DNA from: an uncultured Parabacteroides sp.
GTDB taxonomy: Bacteria; Bacteroidota; Bacteroidia; Bacteroidales; Tannerellaceae
Direction: 5' to 3'
Length of the DNA: 23,006 nucleotides
NCBI GenBank assembly: GCA_934718155.1
Contig: CAKUZF010000042.1
Location: 1-23,006 of the forward strand
Position numbers and translations under genes: made by a program. Within the stretch, counting starts at the first letter, position 1; every line of letters starts with the position of its first letter. Shown piece after piece: positions 7,130-14,394 of this stretch. The notes beneath the pieces are model-generated. The model was not told the origin of the DNA. It saw only the letters and a list, made by a program, of their open reading frames with translations, and made no database searches.

Positions 7130-8503
7130 ATGGCAAAAGCGAAAACGGTCTATGTTTGCTCCAACTGCGGAGCCTCTTCGCCGAAATGGATTGGCAAGTG
7201 TCCTAACTGTGGGGAATGGAACACCTACGTCGAGGAGGTGATAGCGAAAGATCCCGCCGAGAAGCGCCCCGTGCCGGGCATGGTGGAACGTAACGGGCGT
7301 AGCCGACCGCAACTCTTGCGAGATATTACCACCGAGGCTGAAGCCCGTATCGACCTGCGTGATGCGGAATTGAATCGCGTCTTGGGAGGCGGTTTGGTCA
7401 GGGGCTCGCTGGTCTTGATCGGTGGTGAGCCGGGCATAGGTAAGTCTACCTTGGTGTTGCAGACCGTCTTGCGCTTGGCCGATTTGAAGACACTCTATGT
7501 CTCTGGCGAGGAGAGCAGTAGGCAATTGAAGTTGCGTGCCGATCGCTTGGCGCACGACAATCCGCAATGCTTTATCCTTTGCGAGACGCACTTGGAGCAG
7601 ATCTTCGCCCAAGCGGCTAACCTTCAGCCCGATTTGCTGATTATCGATTCGATTCAGACCATCTTCACGGAACTGGTCGAGTCGTCGCCGGGAAGCATCT
7701 CACAGGTGCGCGAGTGTAGTGCCATGATCTTGAAGTATGCCAAAGAGAGCGGTGTGCCTGTCCTTTTGATAGGCCATATCAATAAGGAGGGAAGCATTGC
7801 CGGCCCGAAGGTGCTGGAGCATATCGTAGATACGGTGTTGCAGTTCGAAGGCGATCAGCATTACATGTATCGCATTCTGCGAAGCATCAAAAACCGCTTC
7901 GGTAGCACGGCCGAGCTGGGCATCTACGAGATGCGCCAAAATGGCTTGCGAGAGGTGAGCAACCCCTCGGAGCTGCTGCTGACGCAGAACCACGAAGGCT
8001 TGAGCGGAGTCTCCATCGCTGCCGCCATCGAGGGCGTTCGCCCCTTCTTGATCGAGACGCAGGCGCTGGTCAGCTCGGCCGTCTATGGCACCCCTCAGCG
8101 CAGTGCCACGGGCTTCGACCTGCGGCGCATGAACATGCTACTGGCCGTCTTGGAGAAAAGAGCCGGCTTTAAGCTAATCCAGAAGGATGTCTTCCTGAAT
8201 ATCGCGGGCGGACTGAAGGTGAACGACCCGGCGATCGACTTGGCCGTACTGGCGGCGGTGCTCTCTTCCAGCTTGGATATCAGTATCGAGCCGGGCGTCT
8301 GCATGGCTGGCGAGGTGGGCCTGTCGGGCGAGATTCGCCCCGTCAACCGCATTGAGCAGCGCATCTTAGAGGCCGAGAAGTTGGGCTTCACCACCATATT
8401 GATACCTCATAACAACTTAAAAGGATTCGACACGTCGAAGACTGCCATCCAGATCGTGCAGGTCAAGAAGGTGGAGGAGGCGTTCGCTCGTCTGTTTGGA
8501 TAA
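7130..8503 (+). CDS. radA: DNA repair protein RadA (Sms)
   Basis: The 457-residue protein has the full RadA architecture. A C4 zinc finger (Cys10, Cys13, Cys24, Cys27) comes first, then a RecA-like ATPase with Walker A GEPGIGKST (99-107) and Walker B LLIID (169-173). The RadA-specific KNRFG motif follows at 254-258, then a C-terminal Lon-protease-like domain without obvious protease function (about 280-455). RadA is a hexameric ATP-driven helicase or branch-migration factor acting in recombination and stalled-fork repair. Length and motifs match the family, so it should be functional. Only 12 bases separate it from the next gene, suggesting cotranscription. No clear TAnnTTTG promoter was found before it. 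Confidence 0.97.
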   Translation: MAKAKTVYVCSNCGASSPKWIGKCPNCGEWNTYVEEVIAKDPAEKRPVPGMVERNGRSRPQLLRDITTEAEARIDLRDAELNRVLGGGLVRGSLVLIGGEPGIGKSTLVLQTVLRLADLKTLYVSGEESSRQLKLRADRLAHDNPQCFILCETHLEQIFAQAANLQPDLLIIDSIQTIFTELVESSPGSISQVRECSAMILKYAKESGVPVLLIGHINKEGSIAGPKVLEHIVDTVLQFEGDQHYMYRILRSIKNRFGSTAELGIYEMRQNGLREVSNPSELLLTQNHEGLSGVSIAAAIEGVRPFLIETQALVSSAVYGTPQRSATGFDLRRMNMLLAVLEKRAGFKLIQKDVFLNIAGGLKVNDPAIDLAVLAAVLSSSLDISIEPGVCMAGEVGLSGEIRPVNRIEQRILEAEKLGFTTILIPHNNLKGFDTSKTAIQIVQVKKVEEAFARLFG

Positions 8504-8515
8504 AAAAGAATAAGT

Positions 8516-10126
8516 ATGATAAAGGAGATACAAGTTAGGGTGTTGCCCGAAGAGGCAGCCAGTGAGCAATCGCTCAAGCGAGTAGCATCGAGAGAGACCG
8601 CCGTGGCGGTGAGCCGCATTGAGGCGGTGCGCATCTTGAAACGTTCGATCGACGCACGTCAGCGCACGATATTTGTCAACTTAAAATTGCGCTTGTTCAT
8701 CGACGAAGTGCCCACTGAGCCTGAATACCAATCGGTCAGTTACCAGGATGTGTCGGGCGGGAAGCCCGTCGTCGTGGTTGGTGCCGGCCCGGGAGGGCTT
8801 TTCGCCGCCTTGCGACTGATTGAGCTGGGCTTGCGTCCCATCGTCTTGGAGCGTGGCAAGAATGTGCGTGAGCGAAAGAAAGACATTGCGCTGATCAGCC
8901 GCGAGCATAAGGTGAACAGCGAGTCGAACTATAGCTTTGGCGAGGGAGGTGCGGGCGCCTACTCGGATGGTAAGCTCTATACGCGCAGCAAGAAGCGCGG
9001 CTCGGTGGATAAGATCTTGAACGTCTTTTGCCAACATGGTGCAAGTCCCTCAATCTTAGTGGATGCCCATCCGCACATCGGTACCGACAAGTTGCCGCGT
9101 GTGATTGAGAATATGCGCGAGCAGATCTTGCGTTGCGGCGGCGAGGTGCACTTCGAGACCCGCATGGAGCGCCTGCTCTTGCACGAGGGAGCCGTGGTGG
9201 GCGTAGAGACCCAAACGGGCGAGACGTTCAGAGGTCCCGTCATCTTGGCCACTGGCCATTCCGCACGCGACGTCTATCGCTATCTTTATGCCGCTCATAT
9301 CCCAATCGAAGCCAAGGGATTGGCTGTTGGCGTGCGCTTGGAGCATCCCCAGCACCTGATCGATCAGATTCAGTATCACCGCAAAGAGGGAAGAGGCGAC
9401 TATTTGCCTGCGGCGGAGTATAGTTTTGTGACGCAGGTGGCCGATCGAGGGGTCTATTCCTTCTGCATGTGCCCGGGAGGCTTCGTCGTGCCGGCGGCCA
9501 GCGGCCCCAACCAAGTGGTTGTAAACGGTATGTCGCCTTCCAACCGAGGCTCCAAGTGGGCTAACTCGGGGATGGTCGTCGAGTTGCATCCCGACGACTA
9601 TCCTGCATTGACTGGGGGAGAGCAGTTGTTCGAGCCGGATGGAACGCCCGTTTCGCCCGATTCGCCCTTGGCCCTGATGGCCTTTCAGGATCGGCTGGAG
9701 GCGCTATGCTGGCAGAACGGTGGTCGTAAGCAGACGGCTCCCGCCCAGCGTATGACCGACTTCATCCAGAAGCGCAACTCGTTCGATCTGCCCATCTCTT
9801 CCTATTCGCCTGGCCTGCTGGCCTCGCCGCTCCATTTCTGGATGCCCGAGTTCATAACCAGTCGCTTGCGCGATGGCTTCCGCTATTTTGGAAAGGTGTC
9901 GAAGGGTTTCCTGACCAGCGAGGCTACGATGATCGGTGTCGAGACCCGTACCTCTTCGCCCGTGCGCATCCTGCGCGATAAGGAGAGTTTCCAGCATGTG
10001 ACGGTGGCCGGGCTCTTCCCCTGCGGTGAGGGGGCTGGCTATGCGGGAGGTATCGTGTCGGCGGCTATCGACGGCGAGCGTTGCGCCGAAGGCGTGGCGA
10101 GTTACCTTGGGCTGTCATGGTCATGA
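8516..10126 (+). CDS. FAD-dependent oxidoreductase, COG2509 family
   Basis: The 536-residue protein has a short N-terminal domain (about 1-75; basic, with VSRIEAVRILKRSIDAR) and then an FAD-binding Rossmann fold, VVVVGAGPGGL (85-95) with Glu112 at the end of the second strand. Further conserved stretches are SYSFGEGGAGAYSDGKLY (around 143) and a C-terminal flavin-contact motif GLFPCGEGAGYAGGIVSAA. This is the widespread COG2509 family of uncharacterised FAD dehydrogenases; the physiological substrate is not established. It lacks membrane segments and is probably cytosolic. It follows radA by 12 bases and ends before a bidirectional terminator hairpin (10151-10192). Confidence 0.9.
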   Translation: MIKEIQVRVLPEEAASEQSLKRVASRETAVAVSRIEAVRILKRSIDARQRTIFVNLKLRLFIDEVPTEPEYQSVSYQDVSGGKPVVVVGAGPGGLFAALRLIELGLRPIVLERGKNVRERKKDIALISREHKVNSESNYSFGEGGAGAYSDGKLYTRSKKRGSVDKILNVFCQHGASPSILVDAHPHIGTDKLPRVIENMREQILRCGGEVHFETRMERLLLHEGAVVGVETQTGETFRGPVILATGHSARDVYRYLYAAHIPIEAKGLAVGVRLEHPQHLIDQIQYHRKEGRGDYLPAAEYSFVTQVADRGVYSFCMCPGGFVVPAASGPNQVVVNGMSPSNRGSKWANSGMVVELHPDDYPALTGGEQLFEPDGTPVSPDSPLALMAFQDRLEALCWQNGGRKQTAPAQRMTDFIQKRNSFDLPISSYSPGLLASPLHFWMPEFITSRLRDGFRYFGKVSKGFLTSEATMIGVETRTSSPVRILRDKESFQHVTVAGLFPCGEGAGYAGGIVSAAIDGERCAEGVASYLGLSWS

Positions 10127-10150
10127 TTTTGGGGTGAATGTTGTTATAAA

Positions 10151-10192
10151 AAAACGACGGGCAACGGCGTGATTTTCGTTGCCCGTCGTTTT
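10151..10192. terminator. Bidirectional terminator hairpin
   Basis: AAAACGACGGGCAACG (10151-10166) pairs perfectly with the arm at 10177-10192: 16 bp with a 10-base loop, A-tract on the left and T-tract on the right. It lies between two convergent genes and can terminate transcripts from both. The right arm is also unit 1 of the tandem repeat at 10178-10287. Confidence 0.8.
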
Positions 10193-10287
10193 AAATTTTG
10201 TTGCCCGTCGTTATATATTTCGTTGCCCATGTTTTTTTACGCGGTTGCCCGTCGTTTTTTACGCGGTTGCCCGTCGTTTTTTCAATC
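10178..10287. repeat. Five-unit 22-bp tandem repeat
   Basis: The core GTTGCCCGTCGTT starts at 10178, 10200, 10222, 10244 and 10266, an exact 22-base period. Unit 3 is variant (GTTGCCCATGTTT). The second half of each unit is AT-rich, and units 3 and 4 share the tail TTTTTTACGCG. The last unit overlaps the stop codon of the cyclophilin gene (10282-10284). One inverted copy of the core lies at 10151-10166, so any unit could pair with it. Confidence 0.85.
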
Positions 10288-11097
10288 GATGGAGATGCGT
10301 TTTATCCGGATGTCTTTCTTGGGTCGATCATACTGATCTTTGGGCTGTGTGGCGATTTGGTCGATCACCTCCAATCCATCGATCACTTCGCCGTAGATGG
10401 TGTACACGCCGTCAAGATGGTGGCAACCGCCAATGGTGGTATAGGCTTTGCGCTGCTCATCGGTGAAGAGCAGATGGCCCGGAGTGGCCCGAATCACGGA
10501 GTCGATCTGTGCGTTGATGGCTCTCATGCGCTTGCTGTATTCGCGTTTGTTACTCATCTTTAGCATGTTCAGCTCTGCCCGGATGGGCACATAGAATTCC
10601 TTGAGCGCCTTTTGGCGGGCGGTGTAGTTGGCTGTTCGTTCCAACGTGTCGAGCTCGCCGTTTCGGTAAATCTTTCCTTGTACGATGAAGAATTGCGACA
10701 TGTCTGACTTCTTCTGCGGATTGATGTCGTCTGGCTGACGGGGAGCCGCCAGCGCACCTCGCTTGTGGAAGTACTGCTCGTTGATCTCAGGCATGATCTC
10801 TGCCGACGGATCGCCAAACCCACAGCGTGCGCCAGCGGGAGCGTTCTTCGAATCGGGTGCGCCGCCCTGTATCATAAACTCGGGGATGACGCGTGTGAAG
10901 AGCGTCCCGTTGTAGTCGCCCTTACGGGCGCGGCTGATGAAGGTGCGTACATGATTGGGCACCTCCTTATTAAATAAGATGGCTTTCATCGTGCCAACGT
11001 TGGTCTCGATCGTCACGTGTGTCGTGTCGGTCTCTTGCGCTTTGCCCGTTGCGATGCACAGCAGGCAAGCAGAAAGAAAGGCATATAACTTTTTCAT
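10282..11097 (-). CDS. Exported cyclophilin-type peptidyl-prolyl cis-trans isomerase
   Basis: The 271-residue precursor has a signal peptide (MKKLYAFLSACLLCIATGKA); an LSAC lipobox at 8-11 is possible but weak. A cyclophilin domain follows: the catalytic region FTRVIPEFMIQGG (67-79, Arg69), SQFFIVQ (134-140) and the C-terminal VYTIYGEVIDGLEVID (231-246). A charged insert of about 75 residues (roughly 141-218), rich in Lys/Arg/Glu, splits the domain, as I recall for other Bacteroidetes cyclophilins. It would assist proline isomerisation in folding of periplasmic or outer-membrane proteins. A consensus promoter lies at 11117-11148. The 3' end runs directly into the 22-bp repeat array and hairpin, which gives a U-tract terminator on this strand. 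Confidence 0.9.
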   Translation of the reverse strand: MKKLYAFLSACLLCIATGKAQETDTTHVTIETNVGTMKAILFNKEVPNHVRTFISRARKGDYNGTLFTRVIPEFMIQGGAPDSKNAPAGARCGFGDPSAEIMPEINEQYFHKRGALAAPRQPDDINPQKKSDMSQFFIVQGKIYRNGELDTLERTANYTARQKALKEFYVPIRAELNMLKMSNKREYSKRMRAINAQIDSVIRATPGHLLFTDEQRKAYTTIGGCHHLDGVYTIYGEVIDGLEVIDQIATQPKDQYDRPKKDIRIKRISID

Positions 11098-11116
11098 CTG
11101 AAGGTAATTTTGGAGT

Positions 11117-11148
11117 CAAATGTAGGAAAATATGTTGTAGAACACAAA
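11117..11148 (-). promoter_or_regulatory. Consensus promoter of the cyclophilin gene
   Basis: Minus strand: TTTG (11148-11145), 20 bases, TACATTTG (11124-11117). Both boxes match the Bacteroidetes sigma-ABfr consensus, with the -7 box ending 19 bases before the ATG at 11097. Confidence 0.75.
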
Positions 11149-11164
11149 TAAATGCCTAACTTCG
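11135..11164 (+). promoter_or_regulatory. Putative promoter of the YidE-like carrier gene, overlapping the divergent one
   Basis: TTG (11135-11137), 19 bases, TAACTTCG (11157-11164), one base off TAnnTTTG. It interleaves with the minus-strand promoter at 11117-11148, so polymerase bound to one should exclude the other. Confidence 0.5.
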
Positions 11165-11221
11165 CGTCAAATTTAATAGTGTAAAAGAGTTTTTTAGGTT
11201 AAAAGGGTTAATGATTTAGGC

Positions 11222-12898
11222 ATGGAATGGATTAACGATCTAATTTGGGGTAGTGGTATCGGCCACTCGATCCTGCTGCTCTCGGTGGTCATCGCTGCCG
11301 GTATCCAGCTGGGAAAAATAAAGGTGTTTGGCATCTCTTTGGGCATCACCTTGGTTCTGTTTGTAGGTATTCTGTTGGGGCATTTTGGCTTGACGATCGA
11401 TCATAGCGTATTGCATTTCTTCAAGGAGTTTGGTTTGATCCTGTTTGTCTATTCTGTGGGAATGCAAGTGGGCCCTGGTTTCTTCGAGTCTTTCCGCCAG
11501 GGCGGTATCACCTTGAATATGTTGGCTTGTGGCATCGTGTTTTTGGGTGTGACCATCGCGTTGGCAATCCATTTCATCACGGGCATTCCCGTTCCCACCA
11601 TGGTGGGTATCCTTTCGGGAGCGGTGACCAATACGCCGGGTCTGGGTGCGGCTCAGCAGGCCTACTCTGATATGTATGGCGTGGCTAACAACACGATCGC
11701 ATTGGGCTACGCAGTTGCCTATCCGTTGGGTGTGGTTGGTATCATCTTGGCTATCATCTTGATTCGCTATATCTTCCGTGTCAACTTCGAGCATGAGAAT
11801 GAGGAGTTGAACAAAGAGGACGCTTCGCATGCGAACTCGGCCAAGCCGGTGTCGCTGGTGGTGAAGAATCCTGCGATCTTTGGCAAGAGCATTGCCGACC
11901 TCTCTGCGTTGATGGAGCATTTGGATTTCGTGGTTTCGCGCATTTGGCGCAACGATAATAAGCAGATCGAGATCGCTTCGGCCAATACGATCCTGCATGA
12001 AGACGACAAGATCTTCGTCATCACTACCGAGCAGGATGCTGAGGCGGTGAAGACTTTCGTGGGCGAGGAGATCGACATGGAGCGCAAGCAGTGGATCCGT
12101 ATGGAGAGCCAGTTCATCACACGCCGTATCCTAATCACGAAGTCGGAGCTGAACGGAAAGAAGCTGGGCGACTTGAAGCTCCGCAAGTTATATGGCATCA
12201 ACATCACGCGCATCAATCGTGCCGGTTTGGACTTGGTGGCTAAGCCGGGCTTGCACTTGCAGGTGGGCGACCGTGTGAACGTGGTCGGCACGGAGACGGC
12301 TGTTGCCAATGTCGAGAAGGTGCTGGGCAACTCCATGAAGCGTTTGAACGAGCCCAACCTGATCACGATCTTCGTGGGTATCGCTTTGGGTATCATCTTA
12401 GGTAGCATACCATTGACCTTCCCGGGCATTCCGCAGCCGGTGAAGCTGGGTTTGGCGGGTGGTCCGCTGATTGTGGCGATCTTGGTCAGCCGTTTCGGCT
12501 ATCAATATAAATTGGTGACTTATACGACACAGAGTGCCAACTTCATGTTGCGCGAGATCGGTATCACCCTCTTCCTGGCTTGCGTCGGATTGGGCGCGGG
12601 CGATGGCTTTGTAGATACGATTGTCAACAATGGCGGTGTGGCATGGATTGGTTATGGTTTCATCATCACCTTCCTTCCGCTGATGATCATTGGTTGCATT
12701 GCCCGTTATTTCTTCAAGGTGAACTACTTCACGTTGATGGGATTGATCGCTGGTAGTACGACCGATCCGCCTGCGTTGGCCTACTCAAATGCGACGGCGG
12801 GCAACGATGCTCCAGCCGTGGGTTACGCTACGGTTTATCCGTTGACCATGTTCTTGCGTGTGTTGACGGCGCAGCTGATGATCCTCTTCTTCTCCTAA
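11222..12898 (+). CDS. YidE/AspT-type putative membrane exchanger with two RCK_C domains
   Basis: The 558-residue protein has the duplicated architecture of the aspartate:alanine exchanger family. About five N-terminal membrane segments (13-190) include VGPGFFESF and a GAVTNTPGLGAAQQA signature. Two cytoplasmic TrkA-C/RCK_C regulatory domains follow (about 207-280 and 292-372), then a second membrane half (about 380-558) with the matching signature GSTTDPPALAYSNATAGNDAP. Known relatives exchange carboxylates; no substrate is established for YidE-type members. The RCK_C pair suggests control by a bound small ligand. It is a single-gene unit, with a promoter overlapping the divergent cyclophilin promoter and a strong terminator immediately after. 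Confidence 0.92.
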   Translation: MEWINDLIWGSGIGHSILLLSVVIAAGIQLGKIKVFGISLGITLVLFVGILLGHFGLTIDHSVLHFFKEFGLILFVYSVGMQVGPGFFESFRQGGITLNMLACGIVFLGVTIALAIHFITGIPVPTMVGILSGAVTNTPGLGAAQQAYSDMYGVANNTIALGYAVAYPLGVVGIILAIILIRYIFRVNFEHENEELNKEDASHANSAKPVSLVVKNPAIFGKSIADLSALMEHLDFVVSRIWRNDNKQIEIASANTILHEDDKIFVITTEQDAEAVKTFVGEEIDMERKQWIRMESQFITRRILITKSELNGKKLGDLKLRKLYGINITRINRAGLDLVAKPGLHLQVGDRVNVVGTETAVANVEKVLGNSMKRLNEPNLITIFVGIALGIILGSIPLTFPGIPQPVKLGLAGGPLIVAILVSRFGYQYKLVTYTTQSANFMLREIGITLFLACVGLGAGDGFVDTIVNNGGVAWIGYGFIITFLPLMIIGCIARYFFKVNYFTLMGLIAGSTTDPPALAYSNATAGNDAPAVGYATVYPLTMFLRVLTAQLMILFFS

Positions 12899-12934
12899 GG
12901 TCATAGCGTTATATTTTATATTATTTTTATCATG

Positions 12935-12971
12935 AGGCTTGTAGGGAGTTCGCTTCTTGCAAGCCTTTTTT
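12935..12971 (+). terminator. Intrinsic terminator with TTCG loop
   Basis: The arms 12935-12948 and 12953-12966 pair over 14 bp with a few G-T wobbles around a TTCG tetraloop. The outer 7 bp AGGCTTG/CAAGCCT are perfect, and a T-run ends at 12971. It terminates the YidE-like gene just before the 3' end of the opposing recQ gene. Confidence 0.85.
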
Positions 12972-14394
12972 ATGCCTCTTCTTTCAGGAGCAGCCAGCCT
13001 TCTCGCAGCTGGTAGCGAGGCTCTTCGTTGAGCAGGTAGCGCACGACGGTGAGGCACTTGGTCGGCTCGAAAGGAAGGCGGTCGACGAGGGGGTAGACGG
13101 GCTGAGGTGTTGCGCTGAGCTGTGCGTCTAAGGCTTGGCGAATCTGCTCGAACTCCGCGTCTGTCAGCTGCTCGGTCTCCTTGGTGCAGAGGTCGCATTG
13201 GCCGCAGGGATGGGGAAGCTGCTCGCCGAAATAGGCCAGCAGGCGTTGGCTGCGGCATCCTCGGTGCGCCTTCATGAAGCGCAACGTTTGGGCAACCTGC
13301 TCAGTCAGTTGCTTCTTGCGTGCCTGTTCTGTCTTGGTGAGCTTCGTCCCTTCGGGATAACGGTTTGCCAGATGCACTTCCATGCGGGCTTCGTCTTGTT
13401 CGCTGAAGAAAACGACGGCTTGGGCGGGCAGGCCGTCCCGTCCGGCTCGCCCGGCTTCTTGGAAATATTCCTCCAGCGAAGTTGGCGCATCGAGGTGGAT
13501 TACGAGGCGCACGTCGGCCTTGTCGATTCCCATACCGAAGGCGTTGGTCGCCACCATGATTGGGCAATCGCCCCGGCTCCATCGCTCCTGTCGCTCCTCC
13601 TTGTCGAACCAGGGTAACCCTGCATGGAAATAATCGGCCGTAAAGCCTTCGCGTTGCAATCGTTCGGCGAAGTGTTCGGCCCGCAGTCGACTGCGGGTGT
13701 AGATGATGGCGCTACCCGGATTCTGGCGGAGCAGTCGGATAGTCTCTTTGCGTTTGTCTTCGGCGTGCGACACGCGATAGGCCAAGTTGGGGCGAGCGAA
13801 GCTCTGTTGCAGCAGCCTTTTCTGCCTGAAGCACAGTTTAGATTGGATGTCGTCGGCCACTTGCGGCGTGGCGGTGGCGGTCAGCGCCAAGATTGGGGTT
13901 TGGGGAAACTCGGGTCGTATCTCGGCGATTCGCAGGTAGGCGGGGCGGAAATCGTAGCCCCATTGCGAGATGCAGTGCGCCTCGTCCACCACGATCAGGC
14001 AGAGTCGCATTTGCGCCAGATAGGCTCTGAATAGCGGCGAACGCAGTCGCTCGGGCGAGACATAGAGAAACTTCTCCTTCCCGGCGACGCATCGTTCGAG
14101 GCGTTTGCATTGCTCTTTGCGCCGCACGCTCGCATGGAGCAGGGTGGCTGTCAGTCCCACTTTCCGCAGGCGGTCCACCTGGTCTTTCATCAAGGCAATC
14201 AAGGGCGTGATGACCAGGCATAGCCCCTCCATGGCAAGGGCCGACACCTGGAAGGTGATGGATTTACCACCTCCCGTAGGCATCAGCCCTAATGTGTCAT
14301 GTCCGTCGCATACGGAGCGTATGATCTCCTCCTGTAGCGGTCGGAAAGCCGCGTGTCCCCAGTGCTTTCGAAGCAGCTCATGGTAGCGGTCCAT
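12970..14394 (-). CDS. recQ: RecQ-family ATP-dependent DNA helicase (short form)
   Basis: The 474-residue protein has all superfamily 2 helicase motifs: PTGGGKS (39-45), DEAH (137-140) followed by the RecQ motif QWGYDFRPAY, SAT-like LTATATP (171-177), and the second RecA lobe with ATNAFGMGIDK (282-292) and QEAGRAGRDG (312-321). The zinc-binding subdomain keeps four Cys (380, 397, 400, 403). The protein ends soon after a short winged-helix-like tail (VRYLLNEEPRYQLREGWLLL) and has no HRDC domain, unlike the roughly 600-residue E. coli RecQ. RecQ unwinds DNA 3' to 5' and feeds ends to RecJ. Here it follows recJ directly, with the two frames overlapping by 17 bases, implying coupled translation. 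Confidence 0.93.
   Translation of the reverse strand: MDRYHELLRKHWGHAAFRPLQEEIIRSVCDGHDTLGLMPTGGGKSITFQVSALAMEGLCLVITPLIALMKDQVDRLRKVGLTATLLHASVRRKEQCKRLERCVAGKEKFLYVSPERLRSPLFRAYLAQMRLCLIVVDEAHCISQWGYDFRPAYLRIAEIRPEFPQTPILALTATATPQVADDIQSKLCFRQKRLLQQSFARPNLAYRVSHAEDKRKETIRLLRQNPGSAIIYTRSRLRAEHFAERLQREGFTADYFHAGLPWFDKEERQERWSRGDCPIMVATNAFGMGIDKADVRLVIHLDAPTSLEEYFQEAGRAGRDGLPAQAVVFFSEQDEARMEVHLANRYPEGTKLTKTEQARKKQLTEQVAQTLRFMKAHRGCRSQRLLAYFGEQLPHPCGQCDLCTKETEQLTDAEFEQIRQALDAQLSATPQPVYPLVDRLPFEPTKCLTVVRYLLNEEPRYQLREGWLLLKEEA

Noticed and set aside
10178..10287. CRISPR array
   Set aside because: Units are 22 bp in total with no spacer-length unique sequence between them, and no cas gene is present.
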